Assembly: GCF_010548305.1 (NCBI RefSeq)
Contig: NZ_JAAGLV010000002.1
Location: 124,001 to 188,000, forward strand
Reading direction: 5' to 3'
DNA length: 64,000 nucleotides
Origin: Streptomyces sp. SID13031
GTDB lineage: Bacteria; Actinomycetota; Actinomycetes; Propionibacteriales; Kribbellaceae
Below are positions 17,022 through 25,022 of this stretch, one piece after another. The first letter of the stretch is position 1. Every line of letters starts with the position of its first letter. The notes below the pieces were generated by a model. The model worked only from the letters and a program-made list of their open reading frames with translations. It was not told the origin of the DNA and did not search any database. Position numbers and translations under genes: made by a program.

Positions 17022-18211
17022 ATCAGATCGTCGTGGTCGGCGGCGGCGCGGCCGGCCTGGCCGCGGTGGAGACACTTCGCCGAGAGGGTTTCGACGGCTC
17101 CCTGGACCTGGTGAGCGAGGAGACGACGGTGCCGTACGACCGGCCACCGCTGTCGAAACAGGTGCTTTCCGGAGCCTGGGAAGCCGAACGCGCGTGGCTT
17201 CGCCCACCTGGCCACTACACCGAGTTGGGCGTCCAGTTACGGACCGGCTGTCGTGCCACCGGTCTGGACATCGCGGGCAAGGTCCTGGAACTGGACCACG
17301 AGCATCGGCTGCCGTTCAACGGTCTGATCCTGGCGACAGGAGTGCGGCCGCGCCGATTGCCGTGGGGCAACGAGCTGGCCGGCGTACACGTCCTGCGCAG
17401 CGACCTGGACGCCGCTGCCCTACGCGCCGCCCTGGGAAAGCAGCCGCGTGTGGTCGTCATCGGGGCTGGATTCCTCGGGATGGAAGTCGCGTCCGTCGCC
17501 AGGACCATGGACCTCGACGTGACGGTGGTGGATCCGCTGTCCCAGCCCATGCTGCGTCAGTTCGGTCCGGTGATCGGCGAGAGGGTCGCCGAGCTGCACC
17601 GTGATCACGGGGTGAAGGTGCGGCTCGGCGTGCCGGTCACTGGTGTGCGGGGCAGTGGTGGTGAGGTGACCGGGGTAGAGCTGGGTGACGGTTCGGTCCA
17701 CCCCGCGGAGCTCGTCCTTGTCGCGATCGGCGCGTACCCGGACATCGACTGGCTTCGGCCGGCCGGTTTGCCGCTCGGCAACGGCATCGAGTGCGATGAG
17801 TACTGCCGAGCCGCGCCGGGCGTCTATGCCGCAGGCGATGTCGCGTCCTGGCCAAGCCGGCGCTATCAGGAGCGGCTCCGCCTCGAGCACCGGATGAACG
17901 CCACTGAGCAGGGCACGGTCGCGGCGCGCAATCTCCTGCTCGGGGACACCCAAGTGTTCGATCCGCTTCCGTACTTCTGGACCGACCAGTACGAGGTGAA
18001 GATCCAGGCACATGGGCGCTTTCCGGGCGACGCCGAGATTGTGCCCGCTGAGGGCGCACTGACCGACTCCCGGTTCGTCGTGCTCTTCCGGCGAGCCGGG
18101 CGCACTGTCGGCGTCTTGGGCTGGAACCACCCGAAGGCGGCCCGCCACCACCGCCAGCAATTGCTTGACACACAGCAACCTATCGAGACACCAGCACCAG
18201 GAGGTGCATGA
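17018..18211 (+). CDS. NAD(P)H-dependent ferredoxin reductase (FAD, putidaredoxin-reductase type)
   Basis: A 397-aa flavoprotein with two Rossmann folds: FAD-binding VVVGGGAAGLAAVETLR at the N-terminus and NAD(P)-binding VVVIGAGFLGMEVAS near residue 150. It has the ATGVRPR motif and the FAD-ribityl motif GVYAAGDVASW. YDRPPLSK is typical of P450-system ferredoxin reductases, and FWTDQYEVKIQAHG matches their C-terminal domain. It transfers electrons to the ferredoxin encoded two genes upstream. Confidence 0.95.
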   Translation: MNQIVVVGGGAAGLAAVETLRREGFDGSLDLVSEETTVPYDRPPLSKQVLSGAWEAERAWLRPPGHYTELGVQLRTGCRATGLDIAGKVLELDHEHRLPFNGLILATGVRPRRLPWGNELAGVHVLRSDLDAAALRAALGKQPRVVVIGAGFLGMEVASVARTMDLDVTVVDPLSQPMLRQFGPVIGERVAELHRDHGVKVRLGVPVTGVRGSGGEVTGVELGDGSVHPAELVLVAIGAYPDIDWLRPAGLPLGNGIECDEYCRAAPGVYAAGDVASWPSRRYQERLRLEHRMNATEQGTVAARNLLLGDTQVFDPLPYFWTDQYEVKIQAHGRFPGDAEIVPAEGALTDSRFVVLFRRAGRTVGVLGWNHPKAARHHRQQLLDTQQPIETPAPGGA

Positions 18212-19446
18212 TGACCGACGCGACCATCGCGAGTTCGGAGTCCACCCTCAACGAGCCCTTCCCCTGGGAACGGCCGCAGATCGACCCACCTGACGTGTAC
18301 GCGTGGTTGCGCGAGGAGCGTCCGGTCGTGCGAGTGGTCATGACGGGCGGCACGCCTGCGTGGCTTGTCACCCGCTATGACGACGTACGCGCGGTGCTGT
18401 CGGACCCTCGGGTCAGTGCGGATAGTCGCAACCCGGGCTTCCCAGGGCGCTCAGCGGCAGGCGCGGGGGGTGACGATCTGCAATCCTTCCTGCGAATGGA
18501 TCCGCCCGACCACACGCTCTACCGCAGGCTGCTCACCAAGAACTTCATGGTCAAGCGCGTCGAGGCGCTGCGGCCCCGCATTCAGGAGCTGGTCGACCGG
18601 ACGATCGACGCGATGCTCGCCGGGCCGAAGCCCGCGGACTTCGTCCAGGCGGTCGCATTGCCGGTGCCATCGACTGTGCTGAGCTGGATCCTCGGTGTCC
18701 GAGAGGAGGACCGCGGGTTCTTCAACAAGACCACCGAGGAGCTGTTCAACACCGGCGAGGGGACTCCGGAAGAACAGGCAGCGAAGTCGGTTGCCGCGGC
18801 GAACTCACTTGTCGAGTACGTCAGTGGTCTCGCTGCGGAGCGCCGTAAAGCCGACGACCCTGGCGACGACATCCTCGGGCAACTGGTCCGCGCCGCCGCC
18901 GAGGGCACGATCAGCGAGCGCGACGTGATCAACACGGGCTTCGTGCTCACCGTCGCCGGTCACGACACGACCGCGAGCATGACCGCGCTGGGCACACTGA
19001 CCCTGCTCCAGCACCCGGAGCAGCTCGCCGAGCTGCGGGAGAAGCCGGAGCTCATCCCCGCGGCGATCGAAGAGCTGCTGCGTTACCTCACCATCGTCCA
19101 CCTGATCATCCTTCGGGTCGCGACCGAGGACATCGAGATCGGTGGCACCGTCATCCCGGCGGGCGAGGGCATCATCCCGCTGAACCTGTCGGCGAACCGG
19201 GACGACGCGCATTTCCCCGACGCGGCCAAGTTCGACATCCACCGCAATGCCCGCGACCACTTCGCGTTCGGATACGGCATGCACCAATGCATCGGCCAGC
19301 CGCTCGCGCGGGTGGAGCTGCACGTCATCTTCGACACTCTGTTGCGGAGGATTCCGACGCTCCAGCTCGCCGAGCCGGTGGAGCAGCTGCAGTTCAAGTC
19401 CCAGTCGCCGATCAACGGCGTGTTCCGGCTGCCGGTGACGTGGTGA
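18211..19446 (+). CDS. Cytochrome P450
   Basis: A 411-aa soluble bacterial class-I P450. It has the I-helix oxygen-activation motif AGHDTTAS, the ExxR motif EELLRYL, and the heme-binding loop FGYGMHQCIGQPLAR with ligand Cys360; FLRMDPPDHTLYRRLL is the C-helix. The sequence resembles the CYP105/CYP107 neighbourhood, with the exact family not assigned. Start ATG 18211 has 6-bp spacing from AGGAGG; ATG 18208 is too close. It probably performs the initial hydroxylation of a hydrophobic growth substrate. Confidence 0.95.
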   Translation: MTDATIASSESTLNEPFPWERPQIDPPDVYAWLREERPVVRVVMTGGTPAWLVTRYDDVRAVLSDPRVSADSRNPGFPGRSAAGAGGDDLQSFLRMDPPDHTLYRRLLTKNFMVKRVEALRPRIQELVDRTIDAMLAGPKPADFVQAVALPVPSTVLSWILGVREEDRGFFNKTTEELFNTGEGTPEEQAAKSVAAANSLVEYVSGLAAERRKADDPGDDILGQLVRAAAEGTISERDVINTGFVLTVAGHDTTASMTALGTLTLLQHPEQLAELREKPELIPAAIEELLRYLTIVHLIILRVATEDIEIGGTVIPAGEGIIPLNLSANRDDAHFPDAAKFDIHRNARDHFAFGYGMHQCIGQPLARVELHVIFDTLLRRIPTLQLAEPVEQLQFKSQSPINGVFRLPVTW

Positions 19447-20885
19447 AGAGTCAAGCGGTACTCGGGCGCAGCGCGACGATCAACGGCGAGCTTAGCCCGG
19501 CGACGGCGTTCTTCGACGTCGTCAACCCAGCGACCGGTAAGGTCTTCGCACAGGCTCCGGCCTGCGAGCGGGAACACGTCGACCAGGCAATGACGGCCGC
19601 GCGGGACGCCTTCCGGACCTGGCAGGCCGACGACGACACCCGTCGCGTGGCCCTGCGGGCGATGGCCGACACTCTCGACGCGGCGGTTGGCGAACTCGCT
19701 CCGGTCCTTACCGCCGAGCAGGGCAAGCCGCTCACAGAGGCTCACTGGGAGATCGGTGGGGCCGCGCAATGGCTGCGCTACTACGCGGACCTCGATCTGC
19801 CGCGGGAGGTCGTGCAGGACGACGACAGCGAGTTCGTCGAGGTCATCCGCCGCCCGTTGGGGGTGGTCGCGGCCATCACGCCGTGGAACTACCCGATCAT
19901 GCTGGCCATGTGGAAGATCGCCCCGGCACTGCGGGCCGGCAACACGATGGTGCTCAAGCCGTCGCCCTTCACGCCACTGAGCACGCTTGCGCTCGGTGAG
20001 ATCTGGCGCGAAGTGTTGCCGCCCGGCGTGCTCAACGTCATTGCCGGGCCCGACCCGCTCGGCGCCTGGATGACCACCCACCCGATACCACGCAAGATCA
20101 GCTTCACCGGATCGACGGCGACCGGCAAACGCGTTGCGGCAGCGGCGGCCGATGACCTCAAACGTGTCACGCTCGAACTCGGCGGCAACGACCCGGCGAT
20201 CGTCCTGCCGGACGCGGACCCCGCGCAGATCGCCGAGAAGCTGTTCTGGGGTGCGTTCGCCAACAACGGCCAAATCTGTATGGCGGTGAAGAGGGTGTAT
20301 GTGTCCGAGAACCAGCGGGACGAACTGGTCGAGGCGCTGGCCGTTCTGGCGCGTGACGTCGTCGTCGGAGATCCGCTGAGCCCGGACACCAGGCTGGGAC
20401 CGGTCAACAACCGGCCGCAGTTCGACCGGGTGTCTGATCTCGTGGCCGATGCGCTCGCGCACGGCGCGGTGGCGGCGGCCGGTGGTGAGGCATTGGACAG
20501 GCCGGGCTACTTCTACGCCCCGACGATCCTGTCGGGAGCCCAGGACGGGTCGCGGATCGTCGACGAGGAGCAGTTCGGCCCGGTCCTGCCGGTCGTGGGC
20601 TATCGGGACCTCGACGAAGTCATCGAGCGCGTCAACCGAGGCAACTACGGCCTCACGGCGTCAGTGTGGTCGGCGGATGTGGAGCGGGCTGCCGCGGTAT
20701 CGGCCCGGCTCGACTGCGGACAGGTGACGGTCAACTCCCACGGCTCGGCAGCCCGGCCCCACCTCCCGTTCAGCGGGCACAAATGGAGCGGGGTCGGCGT
20801 CGAGAACGGCCCGTGGGGACTCTACGGGTTCACCGATCTGCAAGTCATCGCTCGGCCGGCTACGGCGAGCTCGAGTTCCGAATGA
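19443..20885 (+). CDS. Aldehyde dehydrogenase
   Basis: A 480-aa NAD(P)-dependent enzyme starting at GTG 19443, overlapping the P450 stop (GTGA). It has the motifs TPWNYPIMLAMWKIAPAL, ISFTGSTATGKRVA, the general base Glu in LELGGNDPAIV and the nucleophile Cys279 in FANNGQICMAVKRV. It would convert the aldehyde produced by the zinc dehydrogenase to the acid that the ligase activates. An in-frame extension upstream of 19443 is P450 coding sequence in another frame and is rejected. Confidence 0.95.
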   Translation: MKSQAVLGRSATINGELSPATAFFDVVNPATGKVFAQAPACEREHVDQAMTAARDAFRTWQADDDTRRVALRAMADTLDAAVGELAPVLTAEQGKPLTEAHWEIGGAAQWLRYYADLDLPREVVQDDDSEFVEVIRRPLGVVAAITPWNYPIMLAMWKIAPALRAGNTMVLKPSPFTPLSTLALGEIWREVLPPGVLNVIAGPDPLGAWMTTHPIPRKISFTGSTATGKRVAAAAADDLKRVTLELGGNDPAIVLPDADPAQIAEKLFWGAFANNGQICMAVKRVYVSENQRDELVEALAVLARDVVVGDPLSPDTRLGPVNNRPQFDRVSDLVADALAHGAVAAAGGEALDRPGYFYAPTILSGAQDGSRIVDEEQFGPVLPVVGYRDLDEVIERVNRGNYGLTASVWSADVERAAAVSARLDCGQVTVNSHGSAARPHLPFSGHKWSGVGVENGPWGLYGFTDLQVIARPATASSSSE

Positions 20886-20896
20886 GGAGTACTGGT

Positions 20897-21802
20897 ATGA
20901 CGAAAATCTGCGCCGGCCGGGTGGCGATCGTCACCGGCGCCGGCCGAGGCATCGGCCGTGAGCACGCCCTCGAGCTTGCCCGGCAGGGCGCGAGCGTCGT
21001 GGTCAACGATCTGGGTGGGGCGACCGACGGTACGGGTGCGGACGCGAGCGCCGCGGAAGCGGTCGTCCGCGAGATCACCCGGGCCGGCGGCACCGCGGTC
21101 GCGAACTCCGGCGACGTGTCCGATTGGGACGGTGCGCGGGCGCTCGTCGACCAGGCCATCAGTGCTTTCGGCAGGCTGGATGTTCTGGTCAACAACGCGG
21201 GAATCCTCCGTGACCGCACCCTTGTCTCGATGACGGAGCAGGAGTGGGACGCGGTGATCAAAGTGCATCTGCGGGGCACTTTCGCCCCGTCACACTTCGC
21301 GGCTGCTTATTGGCGCGCACAGGCCAAGGAGACCGGCGCCCCGCTTGGCGCCAGGTTGATCAACACCAGTTCGGGGTCCGGCATCTACGGCAATATCGGG
21401 CAGTCCAACTACGGGGCAGCCAAGGCGGGGATCGCCTCGTTCACGATCATCACGGCGATGGAGCTCGCGCGCTACGGCGTGACGGTCAATGCGATCGCGC
21501 CGGCGGCGCTCACCCGGCTCACCGAGGCGCTGATGTCCGGCCACGCCGACATTCTCGGTCCGGAGCACATCTCGCCGCTGGTCGCTTGGCTCGCCAGTCC
21601 GCAGAGCGGCGACGTCACCGGGCGGGTCTTCGACGTGCGAGGCAGCGAGATCGGCGTCGCCGAGATGTGGCGGCTGGGACCGACGATCCGCAAAGACGGT
21701 CGCTGGGAACCGAGTGAACTCGGCGCGGTGATACCAGACCTCGTCGGCAAAGCGGCGCCGAACGTCGACATCAGTGGGCTGGCCCCACGGGAAGCGCGCT
21801 GA
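20897..21802 (+). CDS. SDR-family (3R)-hydroxyacyl-CoA dehydrogenase-like
   Basis: A 301-aa short-chain dehydrogenase with TGAGRGIGREHALELA and VVNDLGGATDGTG (the long acidic loop after strand 2), NNAGILRD, and catalytic Ser and Tyr-x3-Lys in SGIYGNIGQSNYGAAKAG. It matches the dehydrogenase unit of peroxisomal multifunctional enzyme type 2 (HSD17B4-like) and related actinobacterial proteins. Together with the adjoining MaoC hydratase it forms a hydration/oxidation pair for side-chain degradation. GAGGAG precedes the ATG by 7 bp. Confidence 0.92.
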   Translation: MTKICAGRVAIVTGAGRGIGREHALELARQGASVVVNDLGGATDGTGADASAAEAVVREITRAGGTAVANSGDVSDWDGARALVDQAISAFGRLDVLVNNAGILRDRTLVSMTEQEWDAVIKVHLRGTFAPSHFAAAYWRAQAKETGAPLGARLINTSSGSGIYGNIGQSNYGAAKAGIASFTIITAMELARYGVTVNAIAPAALTRLTEALMSGHADILGPEHISPLVAWLASPQSGDVTGRVFDVRGSEIGVAEMWRLGPTIRKDGRWEPSELGAVIPDLVGKAAPNVDISGLAPREAR

Positions 21803-21803
21803 G

Positions 21804-22652
21804 ATGAGCCTCAACCTCCAGATCGCCGGTCACGAATGGGAGTCGGGCGAGCGTTCGTGGACCTCGACCGACACATTGCTGTACGCGTTGGGCGTCGGCG
21901 CCGGTGCCGAGGACCCCCTGACCGAACTGCCGTTCACCACGGAGAACTCACACGGTGTCGAGCAGCAAGTCCTACCCACGTTCGGCGTCTTGCTCGCGGG
22001 CCCGTCGAGCGCACCCGACTTCGGTGACTTCGACCGGGCGAAGATCCTGCACGCCGGGCAGACAGTCACTCTGCGTGGAGCGATCCCTGTGGCCGGCACC
22101 GCGCGGACCGTGTCACGTGTAGTCGGGTTCTACGACAAGGACCCGCACGCGCTGATCGTCATGGAGCACACAGCGCTCGACGCGGACAGCGGACGACTGC
22201 TCGCCGAGTCCCGCACGACGATCTTCGTGCGAGGCGAGGGCGGGTTCGGCGGCGAGCGCGGTGAGACCCAGCCCTGGGTTGTGCCTGACCGCGCGCCCGA
22301 CCATACCCAGATCTACCCGACGCGCGTGGACCAGGCACTGCTCTACCGACTGTCGGGCGACCGCAACCCACTGCACTCAGATCCGTGGCTGGCCGGGCGA
22401 GCCGGGTACAACCGGCCGATCCTCCACGGCTTGGCCACGTATGGGTTCGCCGGGCGGGCACTACTGCACGCCGTATGCGACGGCGATCCGGTCGCGTTCG
22501 GCTCGATGTCGGCCCGGTTCGCCGCTCCGGTCATCCCAGGCCAGGAGCTGGCGGTCCACATCTGGGACGAAGGCGGCACCTGCCTGTTCCAGACGCGGGT
22601 CGGGGACACGGTCGTCCTCGACCGTGGCGTGTTCTCACGGAAGGCAGCGTGA
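21804..22652 (+). CDS. MaoC-type (R)-specific enoyl-CoA hydratase, double hot-dog
   Basis: A 282-aa protein with two hot-dog halves. The C-terminal half has the hydratase-2 motif YRLSGDRNPLHSDP followed by PILHGLATYGFAGRAL. The N-terminal half is a decayed hot-dog that shapes the binding tunnel in this family (compare HtdY/Rv3389-type proteins). It hydrates a 2-enoyl-CoA to the 3R-hydroxyacyl-CoA. The gene starts 1 bp after the SDR stop. Confidence 0.92.
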   Translation: MSLNLQIAGHEWESGERSWTSTDTLLYALGVGAGAEDPLTELPFTTENSHGVEQQVLPTFGVLLAGPSSAPDFGDFDRAKILHAGQTVTLRGAIPVAGTARTVSRVVGFYDKDPHALIVMEHTALDADSGRLLAESRTTIFVRGEGGFGGERGETQPWVVPDRAPDHTQIYPTRVDQALLYRLSGDRNPLHSDPWLAGRAGYNRPILHGLATYGFAGRALLHAVCDGDPVAFGSMSARFAAPVIPGQELAVHIWDEGGTCLFQTRVGDTVVLDRGVFSRKAA

Positions 22653-22659
22653 TCAGGAC

Positions 22660-23070
22660 ATGACCGATCCAATTGTCCCGAAGCCCACACCGGAGACAGC
22701 TCCCTATTGGGACGCGGCCCGCGAGGGAGTGCTGCGGATCCAGCGGTGCGACAGCTGCGGCCGCCACTACTTCTACCCGCGGTCGTTCTGCCGCTATTGC
22801 ACGTCGGTCAACGTGGAATGGACCGATGTGTCGGGGCGAGCTCGCCTCGTCTCCTACATCATCAATCACCGGCCGTTGCCGCAGTTCGCGTCCGTCTCGC
22901 CAGTCATCGCGCTGGTCGAGCTCGATGAGGGCCCGCGGATGATGACCAACATCGTCGGGATCGAACCCAACCCCGAGAATCTGCCCCTCGACATGCGGTT
23001 GAAGGTCGCGTTCGAGCAACGCGGAGAGATGACGCTGCCGGTCTTCCGCCCTGAGGAGGCGTCCGAATGA
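22660..23070 (+). CDS. DUF35 (zinc-ribbon/OB-fold) acyl-CoA-binding partner of the thiolase-like protein
   Basis: A 136-aa protein with a rubredoxin-like zinc ribbon (CDSCGRHYFYPRSFCRYC, residues 30-47) followed by a small OB fold. In steroid and related pathways DUF35 proteins form complexes with non-classical thiolases such as the Ltp2-type aldolase and bring the acyl-CoA. Its stop overlaps the start of the thiolase-like gene by ATGA, so a complex is very likely. Confidence 0.93.
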   Translation: MTDPIVPKPTPETAPYWDAAREGVLRIQRCDSCGRHYFYPRSFCRYCTSVNVEWTDVSGRARLVSYIINHRPLPQFASVSPVIALVELDEGPRMMTNIVGIEPNPENLPLDMRLKVAFEQRGEMTLPVFRPEEASE

Positions 23071-24224
23071 CGATCATGCACGGCGGCAACATCGCCATCG
23101 CCGGTGCCGCCGAGACCGACGAGATCGGCACGCTCCCGCACATGTCGACGCTGGAGCTGCACGCCGAGGCGGCGCGCAGCGCCTTACGGGACGCCGGCCT
23201 CACGACCGCCGACGTCGACGGCATCGCGACCGCGGGCCCGCTGGCCATGGAGGTGTCCCACCACCTCGGCATTACCCCGCGTTGGCTCGACGGCACGATG
23301 ATCGGCGGCGGCAGCTTCCTGCTGCACGTGCGGCATGCCGCCGCCGCGATAGCGTCAGGGGCCGCAGACGTCGTACTCGTCACACATGGCGAGTCCGGCC
23401 GTTCCGGAATCGGCAGCCCGGCCAGCCAGTCCAGCGCGGACTCACCCAACGGACAGTTCGAGTGGCCGTACGGCGCCGTGACGCCCTACTCCACATTCAC
23501 CCTCCCGGCGTTGCGGTTCCTGCACGACCGCGGAATGGGCGTGGAAGACCTCGCACGGGTCGTCGTCGCGCAGCGGCAATGGGCGAGCAAGAACCCCCGG
23601 GCGCTGCGCCGCACGATGATGACCGTCGACGAGGTCCTGCAGGCACCGATGGTGGCGTACCCATTCACCCGGGACATGTGCTGCGTGGTCACCGATGGCG
23701 GCGGAGCGTTGGTGCTGACCAGCGCTGAGCGGGCCGCCGATCTGCCGTCGGCCGAGCGAGCGGTCTACGTCCTCGGATCGGGTGAGTCGGCGGAGTCGAC
23801 GTTAGTGTCACAGATGGACGAGGTCAGCTCCTTCCAGTCGTTCCGCCGGTCCAGCGCGGAGGCCTTCGCCACCGCGGGGATCGGCCACGCCGACATCGAC
23901 CACCTGATGTGCTACGACGCGTTCGCCCACCTCCCGCTGTACATGCTGGAGGACGTGGGGTTCGTCGGGCATGGCGAGTCCGGCGCGTTCATCGCGGAAG
24001 GACATACCGGACCGGGTGGCAAGCTGCCGACCAACACCAACGGCGGCGGCCTGTCCTACACCCACACCGGGATGTACGGCATGTTCGCCATCCTGGAAGC
24101 CGTCCGGCAACTCCGCGGCGAGGCCCCCGCCCAGGTCCCAGGGGTCAGCACCAGCTTCGTGCAGGGGGTAGGCCTGTTCTTCGCCGCGTCCACCAGTCTG
24201 ATCCTGGCGAACGCCAGGCCATGA
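23067..24224 (+). CDS. Thiolase-superfamily lipid-transfer protein / probable retro-aldolase
   Basis: A 385-aa thiolase-fold protein. The segment where thiolases carry the nucleophilic cysteine reads TMIGGGSFLLH (about residues 77-87) without Cys, and the second thiolase Cys motif is replaced by SFVQGVG. Tyrosines Y283 (CYDAFAH) and Y331 (GGGLSYTHTG) occupy positions compatible with the catalytic tyrosines described for the steroid side-chain aldolase Ltp2. Retro-aldol C-C cleavage rather than thiolysis is therefore the likely reaction; this is inferred. It is paired with the DUF35 gene. Confidence 0.9.
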   Translation: MTIMHGGNIAIAGAAETDEIGTLPHMSTLELHAEAARSALRDAGLTTADVDGIATAGPLAMEVSHHLGITPRWLDGTMIGGGSFLLHVRHAAAAIASGAADVVLVTHGESGRSGIGSPASQSSADSPNGQFEWPYGAVTPYSTFTLPALRFLHDRGMGVEDLARVVVAQRQWASKNPRALRRTMMTVDEVLQAPMVAYPFTRDMCCVVTDGGGALVLTSAERAADLPSAERAVYVLGSGESAESTLVSQMDEVSSFQSFRRSSAEAFATAGIGHADIDHLMCYDAFAHLPLYMLEDVGFVGHGESGAFIAEGHTGPGGKLPTNTNGGGLSYTHTGMYGMFAILEAVRQLRGEAPAQVPGVSTSFVQGVGLFFAASTSLILANARP

Positions 24225-24895
24225 CGGCCCGGCGAAACAGCAGGTCCGCCCGTGGCAAACTGTCGTGCGTGTCGCAGACGGGAGCAACGAGAGGCCGACC
24301 TCCTGACCCGGACATCGAGCTCCGGGTACTGGAGGCGACACTCGAACTCTACGGCGAGGTCGGGTGGGCCCGGCTGAACCTGGACATCGTCGCCCGCCGG
24401 GCCAAGGTCGGCAAGGCCGCGCTGTACCGGCGGTGGCCGACCAAGGAAGACCTGATGGCCGCCGTCTTCGCCGCACGGGCCCCGAGCCCTCAGTCACTCG
24501 ACACAGGGGCGCTGCGCGGCGACCTGCTGGCCGTTGCCATCGACATGATCGAGCGGCTCTTCTCGCCCGACGGGCTGGCCTTCATGCGTGCGCATGTCGA
24601 GGCGAAGATCTACCCGGAGCTCATCGGTAACTCGGTCGAGAAACTGCGACGCGAGCAGACCGACATCGGTCGGCAGATCGTCCTGCGGGGGATCGACCGG
24701 GGCGAGCTGCCGGCGGGAACCTCGCCGGCGCTCATCCTCGACGCTATTTCGGGGACGATTCAGCACCACTTCCTGGCCACTCCGAACGACCGGCTCGCAG
24801 AATTCGAGGCGGAGAGCCACCAGTACGCCGAGCGGGTCGTCGACTTCATACTCGCGGCGGCCAAATACCGGCCGGTGGTGGGGCCGGCGAGCTGA
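24221..24895 (+). CDS. TetR/AcrR-family regulator of the catabolic operon
   Basis: A 224-aa regulator overlapping the preceding gene by ATGA, hence co-transcribed with the catabolic genes. Its HTH is in VLEATLELYGEVGWARLNLDIV followed by VGKAALYRRWPTKEDLMAAVF, and the C-terminal region resembles TetR_C_11-type ligand domains. It probably represses the operon promoter through the palindrome at 14095-14115, with a pathway CoA ester or substrate as inducer (inferred). A shorter start at GTG 24269 is possible. Confidence 0.92.
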   Translation: MTARRNSRSARGKLSCVSQTGATRGRPPDPDIELRVLEATLELYGEVGWARLNLDIVARRAKVGKAALYRRWPTKEDLMAAVFAARAPSPQSLDTGALRGDLLAVAIDMIERLFSPDGLAFMRAHVEAKIYPELIGNSVEKLRREQTDIGRQIVLRGIDRGELPAGTSPALILDAISGTIQHHFLATPNDRLAEFEAESHQYAERVVDFILAAAKYRPVVGPAS

Positions 24896-25022
24896 CGAGT
24901 TCTGCGTGGCCTAGGTCGGGAGGGTGAGGTTGCAGGAAGTTGCAGCGGGCAAGGCCTGATCGGGACCTCTTGCGTCGATAGGGTTTCCGGGTTCGGGGTG
25001 GGCCACTCGTGAGGAGTTCTTG

